From: Symbiodinium natans
Lineage: Eukaryota; Sar; Dinophyceae; Suessiales; Symbiodiniaceae
Direction: 5' to 3'
DNA: 64,000 nt
NCBI GenBank assembly: GCA_905221605.1
Contig: CAJNDS010002273.1
Coordinates: 248,001-312,000 of the forward strand
The notes under the pieces are model-generated. The model did no database searches, was not told where the DNA came from, and worked only from the letters and a program-made list of their open reading frames with translations. Shown here piece after piece: positions 44,513 through 57,186 of this stretch. The first letter of the stretch is position 1. Each line of letters begins with the position of its first letter. The position numbers and the translations under genes are program-made.

Positions 44513-47500
44513 GTTCCCTGTGTCTTTGCCTCTTTCGCATGACGAGGAAACGAAACAAGATAGTCTTGGACTACGCTGCCTGGCTGAGAGCAGTTCGTGG
44601 CGATCTGCTGAAGAAGTTGGGGGAACATGGAGCCAGGCACTACCTGGATCTTCATGTCGAGTGTCTGCGCGAGGGCTTGCTGCAGGCCTTCACTGCCTGT
44701 CACACGCCGCAAGATGACGATGAGATCTTTGTGCTTGCTATAGATAGCTTGACAACGCTGCGATTTGCATCGCTCGCAGCACCTGAGTGGGTAGACACTG
44801 GCTATCCTGCTAGACACCCACGGCATGGTCTTCCGCTTTCTATGTTCACAGACAGAAATGTCTATGTTATGATGTCTGTCTTGAAATTTCTCATGTTGCA
44901 TCCTCTCACCCCGGACATGAAGCCCCTTAGCTGGCACCGTCTGCGCGCGTGGCTTGCCGTGTACAGTGTACGTTTTGGCCCGCAGGGCTTGAATATTTTG
45001 GACTGACTGTCCAATGGAATGCTACGATGCCAATTAATGTCAATGACCTGGCTGAATTCCACGAAAAGAATTCCGTCCTTTGCAATTCCCACTACTGTGC
45101 CTTTTGACTTCTTGGTCAGAGGCACCGGCAAAAGCCCATCCGGGGTCTTCATGACCAACTGCCAGAATCTCCGTGACTGCTGCCTCACGCTGCGAGCTTT
45201 GCTTCGCAGGCACTGCAAGCGGCTGGGATGCAATGTCATCATCCTAAACCCTGGAACCCTAAACCCTCCACCCTAAACCCCAGCCCCCAGGAAGCAAGGT
45301 TGGAGCAAGTCTGACCTGGACGACAAGTTGACCAAGAAAGTCCAGACCCTCTCGGAGGCCTCCAATTTTGTGTTCTGTCCCAGCAGTGTAACGTATGACA
45401 CGTGCGACTTTGGGCCAGGCCGCGACTCAAGAGCTGAACGAGTGCTTGGTGAGGCACGCCAAGCCCAACCCGGAGAAAGACCGCAGGAAGACCAAGCCGG
45501 CGCCGGCCCCTACGTCGGCCAATGTGCCCACACCCCCCCAAAAGTTCATGTCGGACGACGACGATGAGGAGGACGAGGACGCTGATGGTGCCGACGCTGC
45601 GGCGGTGTCTGACAACGAGAAAGAGCAGGGCTCCCAGGGCTCAGACAGTGACCTCTTTGAGAACCGATTTGCACGCGCCGACACGAAGAACAGCAGGGAC
45701 ACCAACCAGGTAGGGCAGGACAAGTTGTTCCGAGACGTGGACAAAGCCCTGCTGGAGAAGCTCCCCAGCGACCTTTCCAGGCCTGCACTTTCACCCGCAC
45801 TGCTCTGAGCTTCGGGTTTTCTTCAGGGTTTCTTTTGCAGGTGGGATACCAAGTGCCTCGCGGCGATCCTGCGCAAAGAAGAGATCCTGAGCCTGGAGAC
45901 TGCCTTCGATGTTTGCTCCCTTGAAGGCGGTCTTTGCTTTTCTGACCATGACATAGGGGGGGGATGAGGGGGGGGGGGGGCTCGTTGTCCTTTTGACAGG
46001 CGATTTGGCTTCCCATCTGGGAGAGTCCAAGACAGACTACGATCGCATCAGCTTCCGCGGTAAGAGAGTCTTGGCGTCCTGGAAGCAAAGGATGATGGAA
46101 ATGCAGGCCTCAGCAAACACGTCAGGGAGTCATGCAAGCAGTCAGCACTGCAAGCAGTCAGCCCCACTAGCAGTCAGCCCTGCTCTTGTCAGGTCACGCC
46201 GAAGCGAGGTGCCGCGACGCTGGGCACTGAGTCCTAGATGCTCGCACGCTACTGAGAAGCATCTGCCACGTGCTGTGTCTGGGGAGGACCAAAGAGAGGC
46301 ATGAAATCTTGTTCTTGCCTTTACTTGTTTGCGGCACGTGCTTGCTGCAACTCCACATGAGCTATGCCGCCTTGCAACAAACTTTCCAGTCTGTGCTCAA
46401 AACATAGCTGCTCTGCAGCATTTTCCAGGCCGTTTTCGCCTAGTCCTAGTCCCTAAACCCCAAACTCTCAAACTCCTAACCCTTAACAGCTTTCGAGTGT
46501 CATAATGAAGTACCCAATGACGGCACGGTGTCTGATTCTACTAGCAATTGCCTGCACCCAACAGAAACAGCCAATAGTCCAACATTGTCTTTGAAGCCAC
46601 GCGTCTCCGTGCGCTTCTTGTCTCACGCCGCACGCTCGCAGCTTTGGGGAATCTTGGCTGCTTCGAGAGCACCACTTTCTTCGTGGTGTCAGGGTCCCTA
46701 GGCTGTAGCCCAAAGCCTAAAGTGCCTTCGGTCCTACACCCTAAAATCAGAAACTGCAATGGAGCTGATGGGTGAGGGGGAGGGCGCGCGGGGTGAGGGC
46801 TTTGCGGCCACGTCATCCCGGGGGGGGGCCGGGGGGGGGGGGGCTGTTCTTCTGTTTAAGTACTAGAGCGGTTGCCCTGGGTTTTTGGCAGGGGCTAGCG
46901 TGCTGGCTCCTGTGCAACGTGCTGGCCACGCCTGCTCCTTGCCCAGCGTGCTGCCTCAACAGCAACGTTCCGTCTCAATTTTTTTTTCCCCCCTGCGTCA
47001 CGCACGTCGCGGCTGGAAAATCCTGAGACAGCATGCACTTTCTTTAGACGCCCGACGCAACCGCCTAAACCACAATGGCGCGAGACACTCCACAAAAAAC
47101 TGCGTGCTGCCTCGTTTTGGGTGAGTGCGTGCCACCTCAATTTACTGCGTGCCACCTCAACTTTTTGTCGCCCGCACGTGGCGGCGCAGAGCGGGCGAGA
47201 CAGAACTGACAGCGCAAGGTGGAATGCAGTAGCCCGGCTAGCCCTGGCCCAGGAATGGCTGAGAGCAAGTGGTTCGCGGACCGGCTCCGAGAGCTCTGTG
47301 GGTCCCTGGGCCGCACTTCAGCGTGCTGGCTCCTGTAACGTGCTGGCTGCTTTTTCATTGGCCCAGGCTGCAGGAACCCGAAGCTCGAGAAGCTTTCAAA
47401 GCCAGGTTTCAAGACAGGGTCCAGTTTGCTGACAGTACCATCAAGCACAACCGGGCGCTGGGTGGCTACGTGATCAGTGCAAAGCTCTGGGAGGACGGGA

Positions 47501-47954
47501 GGACTCCCTGTCATTACTCACATGCTCACATGAGTGACACATGTCTTTGCAGGAGGCCCTTGAGACCTTTCGGCCGAGATGTTTTGAGCTTGGCTTGCCC
47601 CTGCGACCTACTCTCTTCGAAACGAAAGAAGATGCTGAAACCCAGAAGGCCGACGAGAACACGGAATCTGGGGCGCAGTCCACATCGCCTGAACAACCTC
47701 GCCTTGCTACGCAGAAGCTTTACCTGGCAACTTCGGGCGGCGTCCAAGGTGTTCTTCAGCTTCACAAGGCCTCCCCCCCCTCCCCCAACCCCAAAAAGGT
47801 CCCCCCCCCCCCGCTTCCCAAACAAGTCATGTTGCGCCAGGCTCTGGACGATGACATGGAGGGGTATGCGTACATGTGGCGAACCCACGAGATATGGTCT
47901 GTGCTCAAAAGAACGCAGAAGTTTCATAACTGGTTCAGCAAGTTGTCCCTCTGA
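44513..47954 (+). CDS. Unrecognised multi-exon protein, second part
   Basis: Exon from 44513 (after GTGACAG) continues in phase from the previous segment and is open to 45005: KIVLDYAAWLRAVRGDLLKK, HVECLREGLLQAFTACHTPQ, DEIFVLAIDSLTTLRFASLA. Further exons: about 45295-45376 (SKSDLDDKLTKKVQTLSEAS); 45419-45780, acidic (KFMSDDDDEEDEDADGADAA) then KLFRDVDKALLEKLPSDLS with a GC donor; 45841-45929 (RWDTKCLAAILRKEEILSLE); 46000 onward (DLASHLGESKTDYDRISFR); about 47371-47500 (AREAFKARFQDRVQFADSTI); 47551-47750 (EALETFRPRCFELGLPLRPT); about 47841-47954 (ALDDDMEGYAYMWRTHEIWS). The 45780 to 45841 and 45929 to 46000 junctions keep the frame. Helical, no recognised family. Whether all parts form one gene is inference. 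Confidence 0.5.
46431..46540. repeat. Dispersed intronic repeat, copy 1
   Basis: Block with CCTAGTCCCTAAACCCCAAA then CCCTTAACAGCTTTCGAG and AATGACGGCACGGTGTCTGA. Two more copies lie at 51800-51920 and 51950-52068, 5 kb away in another intron. Confidence 0.8.
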
Positions 47955-48049
47955 TGAACTATGCCTCCTGCAGACGTGCTGCACTAGACAGTCAGTGTAG
48001 TCTCTGCCTCCGATGTGGACATTGAGGCCGGAGCAGCAGGGCAGTCAAC

Positions 48050-51000
48050 TGTCAGCTGCCTGGAAAGTTGACATCGGAATACACTTCATCCGCAGGGATG
48101 ACTACAGGGGAAAGGCGGACCACGTTCCTGGGGACAGACCTCGCCTTCCCTTCGACGCCCTCACCACGCCTGGTTTCTTCTTTGCGGCTCCCTGCCTGCC
48201 ATGCTTCAGAAAAACAACCCTCAATCCGAAACCCTCAGTCGTCAACCAACCATCTCAAACCCGCAATCGTGGCGCCGAGGCCCAAGCCCTGCCGAATTCC
48301 TTAAACCCTTGGATCCCAGAACCCTTTCTTGCAGCCGAGGTTGGAGTTGGACTACAAGTGCGCGGCTGCAAGCCAGAGCTGCAGCTAGCAGCGCTGCAGG
48401 CCCTCGAGGTGGTCTTGTCCGCCTGTGTTCCACCAGATCTGGACTTGGATCTGCTACCGGGCCGGTCCGAGTGTGCCCCGGCTGCATGTTTTTCTCAGCA
48501 AACACAACTCCCTAGTGGCATCGTGCTCAGGTTTGATACGTGTTCGCCAGAACGAAGTTGAGCTAGACTGCCTGAATGAGTTCCTCAACTATACGCAGCT
48601 GACACAAAGGCCGCAGAAGATACACATAATCCGTCATTGGATCCCATTTTTCGTCAGGTGGCGGTACACCAAAGTCTTCAGCAAGACGCAGCAGACACTG
48701 CAGACAGGTGCCTTGACCCAGACAATCCCTGCAGCTTGCATTGTCTCCCCTGTTGTGTCGGGAGGCATCAAGCTGCACGTCTTTGCTTGGTTCGTGATGA
48801 GGGCACCTTTCCAGGAGTCCTTCCAGGACCCAGCCACGCTGCCTTTGTAGTTGTGACGTCGGACAATTTGTTTGCCAGGATATCAACTACTCTCGCCTCC
48901 AGCGCCGACTCATACATCGCCTCAGCCAGGCAGCGGAGGCACACTTCCCGGCCGTGCTCCAGACGCGGCTCCCTGTGCTTCAGCAAGGAGACGAAATCCA
49001 CCCAGCGAGAACGTTTCTAGCCGATGACGTGAAAAATTTTCCTGACTGTCTTACGCACGTTCTGCAAGACATGTATTTTGTTAAAGACCTTGCTGCTCAG
49101 GGACGGCCGCATCCTGCGCTTGGAGCCAAAGCCCAAGAGCCAGCTCTGCATCGAGAGATTCCTCAGCCGCGGTGGAGGCTTCATGGCCGCCACGCCAGAC
49201 CAGTGTCTGGAAAGCATGGACTTGCAGGGTGTCCTACCGGTTCACTACCAGAGGCGCTCAATGCTCCCCATGTGCGTATGATCCTGGTAGACGCACGCAA
49301 AGCGAAATTGTATCATGAGCAGGACAGTGGCTGATTTCTTCTTTCGATACCTCCGCAAAGCCAGCAGCATGCTGTCTGAGGCTGTTGCGGCTGTTGCGCC
49401 CTCAAGCCCAAACCCTCATCCCTGCAAGCTGAAGCCTAATTAAACCCTCGACCCTAAACCCTGAAATCCTAAGAGGAACTGGCCAAGATGAGACTGAAGA
49501 GCTTCAGCTTGCTCTGCGACGCCTCACCTAAAGGTGCAATCGAGGCCGCAAGCATGCATTCTGTTTCTGTTCTCGTGGCGGAATACCATATTTCTTGTTG
49601 AACACGTCCTTCACACCAAGGTTTGGCTTCCCGTGGTGGCTTGCAACGGTTTCGCAGCCGTTGGAACTTTGCAAAGACTGGCAAGCCTTCTTGCAAGTCA
49701 GGTGGATGATGCTACCAAGATGCAGGTCGCTGCAGAAATAGCCGACGCCACCACGAAGCTCATGGTTGCCGATCGCAAGACAGACGATCAGAAACCCCGA
49801 ATGTGTCTCGACTACGCACAAAAAACCCTGAACGTTGTCGTCAGTTCTTAGGACCTTATCCAAGGCCACGGAAGATCAAAGAGCTCCAACAGAAAAGACT
49901 TGCGGCCAGAGAACAGCTTCAAGCGGTGCATCACTGCATCCAGAACATGGGCATGAATTTCGACGACATCTGGCCGAAAGAAAAACTGCAGCCCGTCGAT
50001 CCAAGCACGCAAGTTCGGCTTTGTCACGAATTCGAAGGCGAAAGAAGGATGTACATTCACAATCTGATGGATGGAAGCAGCCACTGGGAGCACTTGGGTG
50101 AGGACCACTGCCGACTCATCTTGTCGCCAGACGAGGGGTCGTCCCTGTTTGCCGGGTTTGTTTTCATGGCGCACAAGGGTGCTGCTATCGGGTTCAATCG
50201 CGACGAGAGGCTACTTGTCTGTACTTCTTGCTACGAAAAGCATCTGTACTTGTTGTGACATGAAGCCTGTCTTGTCGCACGCCAGTAGTTGTTCCTTCCT
50301 GACTTGTGGCTAAGTCACAAACTGCACAACCACTGCAAGAACGTCCTGAACTCCACGAAGCTGATGAAAAGTGCCTTGCCTTACGGGAGTGTGTTGTCAG
50401 TGAAAAGAGTGCAGAGCGAAGACGTGCTCAAGGAATGTTCTCTTTGACCACATGGATTTCACGCTGCCGCCGCTCCCCGTGGAAGCAGCATGGAGTCGCA
50501 AACACACTCAAGGAAGCCGGCAAACGCTACCTCGACGTCGTAAGCCTGGCTGCAGTCAGTCAGTCCTTAAGCCCTAGACCCCGTAGTCATCCCTCCCTAA
50601 ACCCTAAACCCCTAAACCCTAGACCTCTAAACCAGTCCCCTCAACCCTAGCCCTAAAGCCCTACCCGGAACCATGTTCCCTACTGTTTCGCCCAGGCAGA
50701 AGCTGGCGATGTACTACAGGAGATGTTCTCCAGGGACATCCTCCTCGAGTGCCCTAACTGCATATCTTTGTCGAAGTTTCGCTGCTGTGTGTTTCTTTTT
50801 GGGTTGAAGGAACGGGTTGGCTCCAACAGAGAACAAAGAGCACGACTTCGAGAAAATTGTGGACATTCTCTCCCGGTTGGTCAAGCTACTTGCCACACAT
50901 TGCGAGTGATTTTTGGTTAATTCTCTTGTTTTGTTAAGAATGAGCCGAGGCTTCACGACGATGGCTTCGATTTCTCTCGATGGTGCAGCTGGGCACACAC

Positions 51001-51640
51001 CTCAAAGAGGACGCAGTTCACGGGAACCCTTCTCCTACTGTTCTGGAGTGGCATAGAGGCGGCATTTTCGGCAAACTATTCCTTACCCCCCCCCCCCCAG
51101 CAAGATTGTGCACAGGCCGGCATCAACCCTTTTCACATCATCAGTAAGAGTTCCGAGACAGAAGTCCCGGAGTCTAACTTCGAGAAGGTCGTCGACTTGA
51201 CGATTCGAGCAGCCGTGATGCACTGGCAGGGCTGTTGGCTTGGAACGTCGGCACAAGCGTGCCAAATTTTGCATGTCGTAAGGCCCTGATGGACGAGCAG
51301 GTGTACGCGCTTTGGAAATCCACGCGCGTCCTCATGGAGCCGTTTCGGAATGTATCCCTGGACTTGGTATCTGGGCTGCAATCATGCAACTAACGCGGTC
51401 AGAGAGAATAAGAAGAGCGACCTGTCTACGCAACTAAGCAACGGAATGCCCGGAAGCTATGGCATCTGCACGGGCATGTGCTGGAAATGAGCAGCAAAAA
51501 CGTGGAACGGATGCTCAGTGGTCTGGCCTTCGACGTCCTGCAGTCTCACGTCCTGGGACACGAGCCGGATGTGGAATTCCCGCAGGACCAGGCCATGGCC
51601 CGGATTTGGGCTCGTAAACAGGGTAGCTAGGTAACCGTCA
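48050..51640 (+). CDS. Unrecognised multi-exon protein, third part
   Basis: Plus-strand exon-like segments: about 48050-48170 (AAWKVDIGIHFIRRDDYRGK); about 48340-48470 (QLAALQALEVVLSACVPPDL); about 48530-48700 (EVELDCLNEFLNYTQLTQRP, HIIRHWIPFFVRWRYTKVFS); 48881 to about 49072 (DINYSRLQRRLIHRLSQAAE, LADDVKNFPDCLTHVLQDM); about 49095-49272 (DGRILRLEPKPKSQLCIERF); about 49640-49800 (ATKMQVAAEIADATTKLMVA); about 49870-50100 (REQLQAVHHCIQNMGMNFDD); about 50700-50750 (AEAGDVLQEMFSRDILLE); 51101-51230 (SETEVPESNFEKVVDLTIRA); about 51280-51390 (ALMDEQVYALWKSTRVLMEP); 51436-51625 (NVERMLSGLAFDVLQSHVLG). Acceptors are AG, one preceded by a run of about 13 C (51086-51098). No domain recognised. Confidence 0.45.
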
Positions 51641-51778
51641 GCTTGTCCTGCCACCTTCTTGCGTTCCACCCGAAACTCGTCCCTGTACCCTAATACCCTA
51701 AACCCTACATCCTAAACGTCTAAACCACGCAAAGCTGGCAATACCAGAAGCCAGCTCAGCCAGGGCAAATAGAATCCC

Positions 51779-52068
51779 TGCCCTAAACTGTGCTCTGCAT
51801 GAGGCCCAAGCCCGTTCTGCCTGAAACCTAGTCCCTAAACCCAACTATGAAACTCCGAACCCTTAACAGCTTTGGAGCGTCAAAATCAAACACCCAAAGG
51901 ACGAAACCTTCTGTCCAGGTCTGCCCCTAACTATGCTCTGCATTAGCCCTCAGCCCGTTTTCGCCTAATCCTAGTCCCTAAACCCCAAACTCTAAAACTC
52001 CGAGCCCTTAACAGCTTTCGAGCGCGAAAATCAAGGAGCCAAGGATGGCACCGTCTGTGATTGCACAC
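51779..52068. repeat. Dispersed intronic repeat, copies 2 and 3 in tandem
   Basis: Two units of about 145 bp beginning near 51779 and 51927 share TGCTCTGCAT, CCTAGTCCCTAAAC and CCCTTAACAGCTTT blocks with each other and with 46431-46540. Followed by a G/C-rich stretch (52070-52200). Confidence 0.8.
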
Positions 52069-52499
52069 TGCGGGGGGGGCGTTTGGCGACTTTGTGGCGG
52101 GTGTGCATGGGGGTTTGAGAGGTTGAGGGGTCTGTAGGGGTTTGATACTGCTGGCTGCGTGTGTCCCCCACCCACCTCCCCCCCCCCCTGCCACCCTACC
52201 CACACACCAGTTTGGACACCCCAACCCCAATTGTTTTTTATCTTGACCATTTCCTGCACCCTCGCTTTCGGTGCTGCGCCCTAGTTTCTATAGTTTGGGC
52301 AACCCCAGCTTGGGCACCCCAGCTTGGCACCCCCAGTTTCCACCCCCAGTAACTGGTGCAGTTAAGGTTTTGGTGATTCTCTGTTTTGTCCTCTTTTTCT
52401 TTTGGGTGGGGGGGCTTGGGAGGGAAGGGGGTTGGGCAGGGGAATTGGGGGTTCTTCCTTTCGTACGCCAATCCCAACCAAAAGCAGACCCTAAAGAAA

Positions 52500-55348
52500 C
52501 GAGGTTTTGCAGCCGAAATTTGGAAGGGACAACATGGAGGCGGAGATACTCTTGGAGCAACTGTTCTCCTACTTCACCTGCTGCGCCGAGTTTCTGGAAT
52601 ACGTCTTGCACCTTCGGTCCTTCCCTTCTTTGTCGGCCGGACTTCTGGCTGAAAAGAGCACGGTGGACACACAGGCCACTATCTTGACGCAAGCCGAAAA
52701 GGAATGGAACATGGTGGTTGAAATGGAGAAATCGCCTGCAGGACAGGAAGTCTTGAGGAAGCATTGCATGTTCACAACATTTCAATGTTACAGAGAGATT
52801 CTTTCTGTGTTCGAACGACATCAATTCCGGTTTTGTGCCCCGGTCCGAGAGATCGTAGAAGCATGGTATCCCAGCTTCAGCCAAAGCAGCAATTTGGAAA
52901 ACATCTTCCGGGAGATGGAGTATGCGATTCGCAAATCCGGAGCTCCTCAAGATTGTCTCACAAATCTGGGGTGCGTTGCCTTGCGGGCTTTGTTGAGAAG
53001 GGTGTGTCAAGACTCTGACAGCCCCAAAACGCCTGAGCTCGTGGAGGAGGACTGGGAGGGCAAGGAAATCCGAGGGCTCAAAAGCCGAATTTGGAGCCCG
53101 AGCTCGGCTTTGCCATGTGCCTGAGTGAAAGATTTCGCAAAGTTTATTAATGTTTTGGGGTGCTACCTGAGCATTGGCAAGCATGCTTCAATCACAGGCA
53201 AACACCTTCGCCTGGACGAGATCCTCAAGACGTTCCCGAGCACGTCGGCCCACCACATGACGCACCACGGGCTCAACACCATGGCGGCGTTGAAAGATGC
53301 GGTGTCGAAACTCGTACTCATTGCAGTGTAGGGCGTCGGGTTTGGGGTCTAGGTTGGGTTTCTGTTTTAGTTAAGCAGTTAAGGGTTAGGGCCAGGGTTT
53401 TGTAGTTCAGGTTTTCGGGTTTAGGGTTTAGGGGTAAGTAAGGATTAGGGTTTGGGTGTAGGGTGCGTTTTAGAACTTTAGGCTTTAGGGTTTAGGGTGC
53501 ATTTCAGGGTCCAGCGTTTATTTGATGTTTAGTAGGGATTACCAGGAATGGAGAAAACCCTGTGGATGCCTCCAAGCACTTCTGGGTTGCAGAGTGCTTG
53601 CAGAGAGGCCTCCTTTTCCGCCATGCTGGCCAGTTCTACATGTGCATCAGCAATACGTATGCTGTGGTTCATGTTGCTTGGATTGCCTCGTTTTTTTTCT
53701 CAACGTTCTGTGCTCTTTTTACAAGGTTGGGCTGTAAAGACTCTAGAACATAGCGAGTCCAGTCCAGGCTATTCGCTTGAGAGAGCTTCCTTGGGAGTTC
53801 CGGGGCCTCCTGCCTGCAACGCAAAAGAACCACAAGCCCTTTGCTTTCGGTGCAAAAGCGGGGAGACAGCTTGCAGACCCCTTCCAGAAAGACGACGATA
53901 GAACACGTGCCCTGCGCCTGGACTTTGGCCCGCAACGTGACTGAGATAGGTTTCTCTTTTGCCCGCAAAACATAGTTTGTTTTCTTGATGTGAATAGTTG
54001 CTTCTGTTCTTGCAAACAGAAACAAAACAAGGAACATGTTTCAGACCGTCCGCCTGAGATCGGACCAGGCCCGTGCAACGAAATATTCTTGGGGGAAGAG
54101 ACAATAACTAACCCATAATAAAGCGACGGCAAGTGTCTGAAACTGTTCAATTAAATCAACAAAGGTGGAGATATTTGAGTACTCGCTTCACGTTGCCGAT
54201 GCTGCCTTGGCTGCAAAGTCAAGTACCATTCTGATTCGAAGGGCACCGCAGCCTTGGAGCCTTCTCGTTTTCCTGTTCCGGGCAGAAATGATTTTGCAGA
54301 TGACTTCAGCTGGTCTGAGTGAGCTTCTGGCACTGGAAGGCATAAGGATGCCAAAAAACGCAGCAAAGGCTGCAAAGATCAGAGGCCTCATGGAAACCAC
54401 GTCCGTGAAAGAGAACACGGACCAGAACTTGAGGGACAGGATCGAGGCACTCTTGCAGCAGCAAGAACAAAGCAGGGGCAAGCGAAAAAGGACTGAGAAT
54501 GATGAAGATGGCGGCGAAATTGAGCAGGAGAGGTTCAAAACGAATCATGTGTAGGCTATGTTGAAACATTTTTTCCGTAGAGCCTTTTTTTCTGGAAACG
54601 CACCAAGAATTGAGGAGCATGGTGAGGAGGATGTAGATCCCGCTTGTCTTGCTTGTGAGCAGCTCCTGGCCGAGCTCGAGGAAGATAAGCAGGCCAGCCA
54701 AGCAAAGGCTGCGGGACAGCATATTTAGGGCCCTGGGTTCTGTTGCTTAGCCCTAGGGCCATGGCTTCCTAAATAAGTAGAGGGATTCCCTGTCAGCCTT
54801 TTTTTGTGTAAAATATCGACAACCTTTCGCTTGTTCCTGCGTCTCTGCTTTAAGCAATCAAGCCAAGGATGCTCCGGCAGAGCCGGAGGAGACAGCCGAG
54901 GCGAGAGAAGCGAGGTTGAGATCTTCGAGGGCTCTGTTGACAAAGAGCTCTTCAGTGCCAGAGTGGCTTACTTCCCGGTTTCCAGTTCCTGCCTGGGGCG
55001 CAATCCACCACACCGTGTCCAAGGATGGAAACAATCCATTGTTTCAAGCAAAGCTGGCGAACAAGGAGGTCTTCGACGGGAAGAGCCTTTGCATACATTG
55101 GACACATTTCTTGTTTATTCTTTTTCGCAAAGATCGTTCCTGGCCAACAGAGGAACAGCTGCGGATGCTCGTACAACGCCAACTTGGACCAGGAACAACT
55201 GGACGAGGCAAAGGCCAATCCGAAGAATGTGACGCCAAAAGATCGATCAATGGCTCAGGCCTATTTCATGGCTTGGTCATGGCTGCAGCGAGCAGGCGAT
55301 GCTCAGAATGGTCGTGGTGCTAAAAGAAAGAGGGATGACAACCTGTGA
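52500..55348 (+). CDS. Unrecognised multi-exon protein, C-terminal part
   Basis: Large exon about 52515-53120: EAEILLEQLFSYFTCCAEFL, QEVLRKHCMFTTFQCYREIL, EIVEAWYPSFSQSSNLENIF, VEEDWEGKEIRGLKSRIW. Then 53200-53330 (KHLRLDEILKTFPSTSAHHM, MAALKDAVSKLVL), about 53547-53690 (NPVDASKHFWVAECLQRGLL, GQFYMCISNTYAVVHVAW), 54165-54219 (VEIFEYSLHVADAALAAK), 54300-54520 (SELLALEGIRMPKNAAKAAK, RDRIEALLQQQEQSRGKRKR) and a last exon ending 55348 (LDEAKANPKNVTPKDRSMAQ, then GRGAKRKRDDNL and stop). Two KRKR clusters look like nuclear localisation signals. In its order of helical blocks and KNAAKAAKIRGLM-type segment it resembles uncharacterised lineage-specific dinoflagellate proteins as I remember them; this is memory, not a search result. 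Confidence 0.55.
53330..53518. repeat. Intronic degenerate TTTAGGG array
   Basis: Strongly decayed TTTAGGG units between the exons near 53330 and 53547. Confidence 0.8.
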
Positions 55349-55577
55349 GCGAGCAAGACTGAACATCAGAGAACTCAGAATAGTGGTCCTTTCACTGATA
55401 TCGACAACTTTCATGCTTGAAGCTCACGGGATGTGGGTCCAATCCACAGTATTTAACGTGTGGAGAAGACAACAGCGAACCGCTCAAGCTGAGGAAAAGA
55501 AACAATCGAGACAGCATGCAGAATTCCTAGGAGCATGCACCTTGAGGCAGAATGCAAAGGGAGGCCCTTGACAAATT

Positions 55578-55640
55578 CCTAAACCCTAAACCATAAGCCG
55601 CCCCAAATTCCTAAACCCTAAACCCTAATCCCTAAACCTG
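55578..55640. repeat. CCCTAAA array starting at a splice donor
   Basis: Read on the minus strand, the array begins directly after exon end ATGCAGGCACAG as GTTTAGGG, so the first repeat unit itself supplies the GT donor. It also contains the CATAAGCCGCCCCAAATT block shared with 38.59 kb. Confidence 0.85.
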
Positions 55641-56860
55641 TGCCTGCATCTCAAGGAGCTTCTGTGAAAGGCTTCCTTCCATATCCGGGAAGTAGGTCTT
55701 GGTGGCGGTCCCCCAAGCGTTGGCCACGCTGCCTGTGTGGGCGTCAGCTCAACTTGTGCCCGTGAGAAGGTGAAATCAAGATGCTCGTTGAATTGAGAGA
55801 TCGAAAGCAGTTGCTTCAATACATGCTTTGACGGAATATCTCTGCCAGATAGCTGGACAGAGCTGCCCCGCAGGATACACGAGAAGTCACTCACTGAAGC
55901 CTAGCCTGAAACACCAGTCAGCTGAACCGACCAGCAGCATACTAGCCCGAGGCTCAGCAAACCAGCCCCTCCAATGTAGATAAAGTGAGCAACGGATCTG
56001 GCCAAATTGGGACTGCAGTTGTGGGTTTGATTGAACACATATAGCTGTGGCATAAGTCGCAAGCACCATGCATGCTCGTCTGAGATCCGGACTGTATAGG
56101 TTGGGATCTCCGACTTTCATGTTCCTGCCCAATCACATTGAGATGCAGGTTGCTCGTGGTAGGGCAGTCGCTAAGCGGCAACGCCACCCTCTCCCTAAAC
56201 CCTAAACCCTAAACCGCGAACCCTAAACCCTAAATGTCTGCCGTGTGCCCGGGCCCCGTTGTCTTGCGAAAGCCAGTCGGGTTCGGCGGCATGTGGGCTT
56301 GCAGCAATACCTCGGCAGTTCTCAAAAACATACAAAAATGCCTCTCTCATTCTCTCCCTCACTCAGTCACTCTTCCTCTTCTAGGCTTATGAAGAGGGGA
56401 GCCGCGGGTCAAGCAGTCGATCCCCAAAGTCTGTCTCGATTGCTTGTTCTGATTCTTCTTCTTCTTCTTCTCCTCCTTGTTCTTCGCAGCTTGAGCAGGA
56501 AACCTTTACAACGCAAGTCTGCAAAGCAAAGCCCTTGTATTCCTCGGAATCCACACCACAAAGCCCTGAACTGGACACCCTACCCCCACTTTGCCTCCTT
56601 GAGCGCTGCAAGGCTTCTTAGGCTGTCCGAGCCAACATCCAAAATATTTCTGGACACTCCAATCATCCCCAAAAGCACATGAAACATAGCTTTGTAACTA
56701 CTCCAATCTTCTGAGAAGAGGCGGGGGTCTAGAACAACCCTCACGTGACATCCAAGGCGCTGGAGATAGATCTCGCGGCGTTTGTTCCACACCCTTGGAC
56801 AGTGTCTTTGACATTGTCCTCGGCTTCTGCATGTGTAAAGAGGCTGACGAAAAGAGGGCT
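55636..56860 (-). CDS. Unrecognised multi-exon protein
   Basis: Minus-strand exon-like segments in order: about 56750-56800 (VWNKRREIYLQRLGCHV); about 56600-56720 (WSSYKAMFHVLLGMIGVSRN, ILDVGSDSLRSLAALKE); about 56400-56560 acidic (EEEEEESEQAIETDFGDRLL); about 55990-56115 (VGDPNLYSPDLRRACMVLAT, AICVQSNPQLQSQFGQ); about 55740-55894 (GRDIPSKHVLKQLLSISQFN, HLDFTFSRAQVELTPTQAAW); 55636-55696 (YFPDMEGSLSQKLLEMQAQ), the last ending at a donor made by a telomere-like unit. No known domain recognised. Start and stop not located; it lies downstream of the channel gene on the same strand. The short array at 56192-56235 (CCCTAAA) is intronic. Confidence 0.4.
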
Positions 56861-57186
56861 TCACAGATTTGCTTCACCCCACTTGCCGAGCGTCTGTGAC
56901 AACTCTGGCTTAGCCAGGCTGTTCTCCTGTTTCTCATGCACTGGCCCCTTCACTTTCAGGTCCTCGCTTCACCAGCATGTATGAGGTTGTGGTGGCCCAT
57001 CTTAGTGCCTACAACACGTCACGTCTGAGGTTTGGCTGGGCTGCAAAGCTATGCCTTCAGTTTCCCTCTGCCTGCATGCATTGCTCACTCTGCGAGTGAG
57101 CGCGAAGATCTGTGTACCCTTCAGAACAAAGGCTGTATGAAAAATCTGTGTGTTCGTTTTCTTGAAAACATACGTTCAGTTCATAT

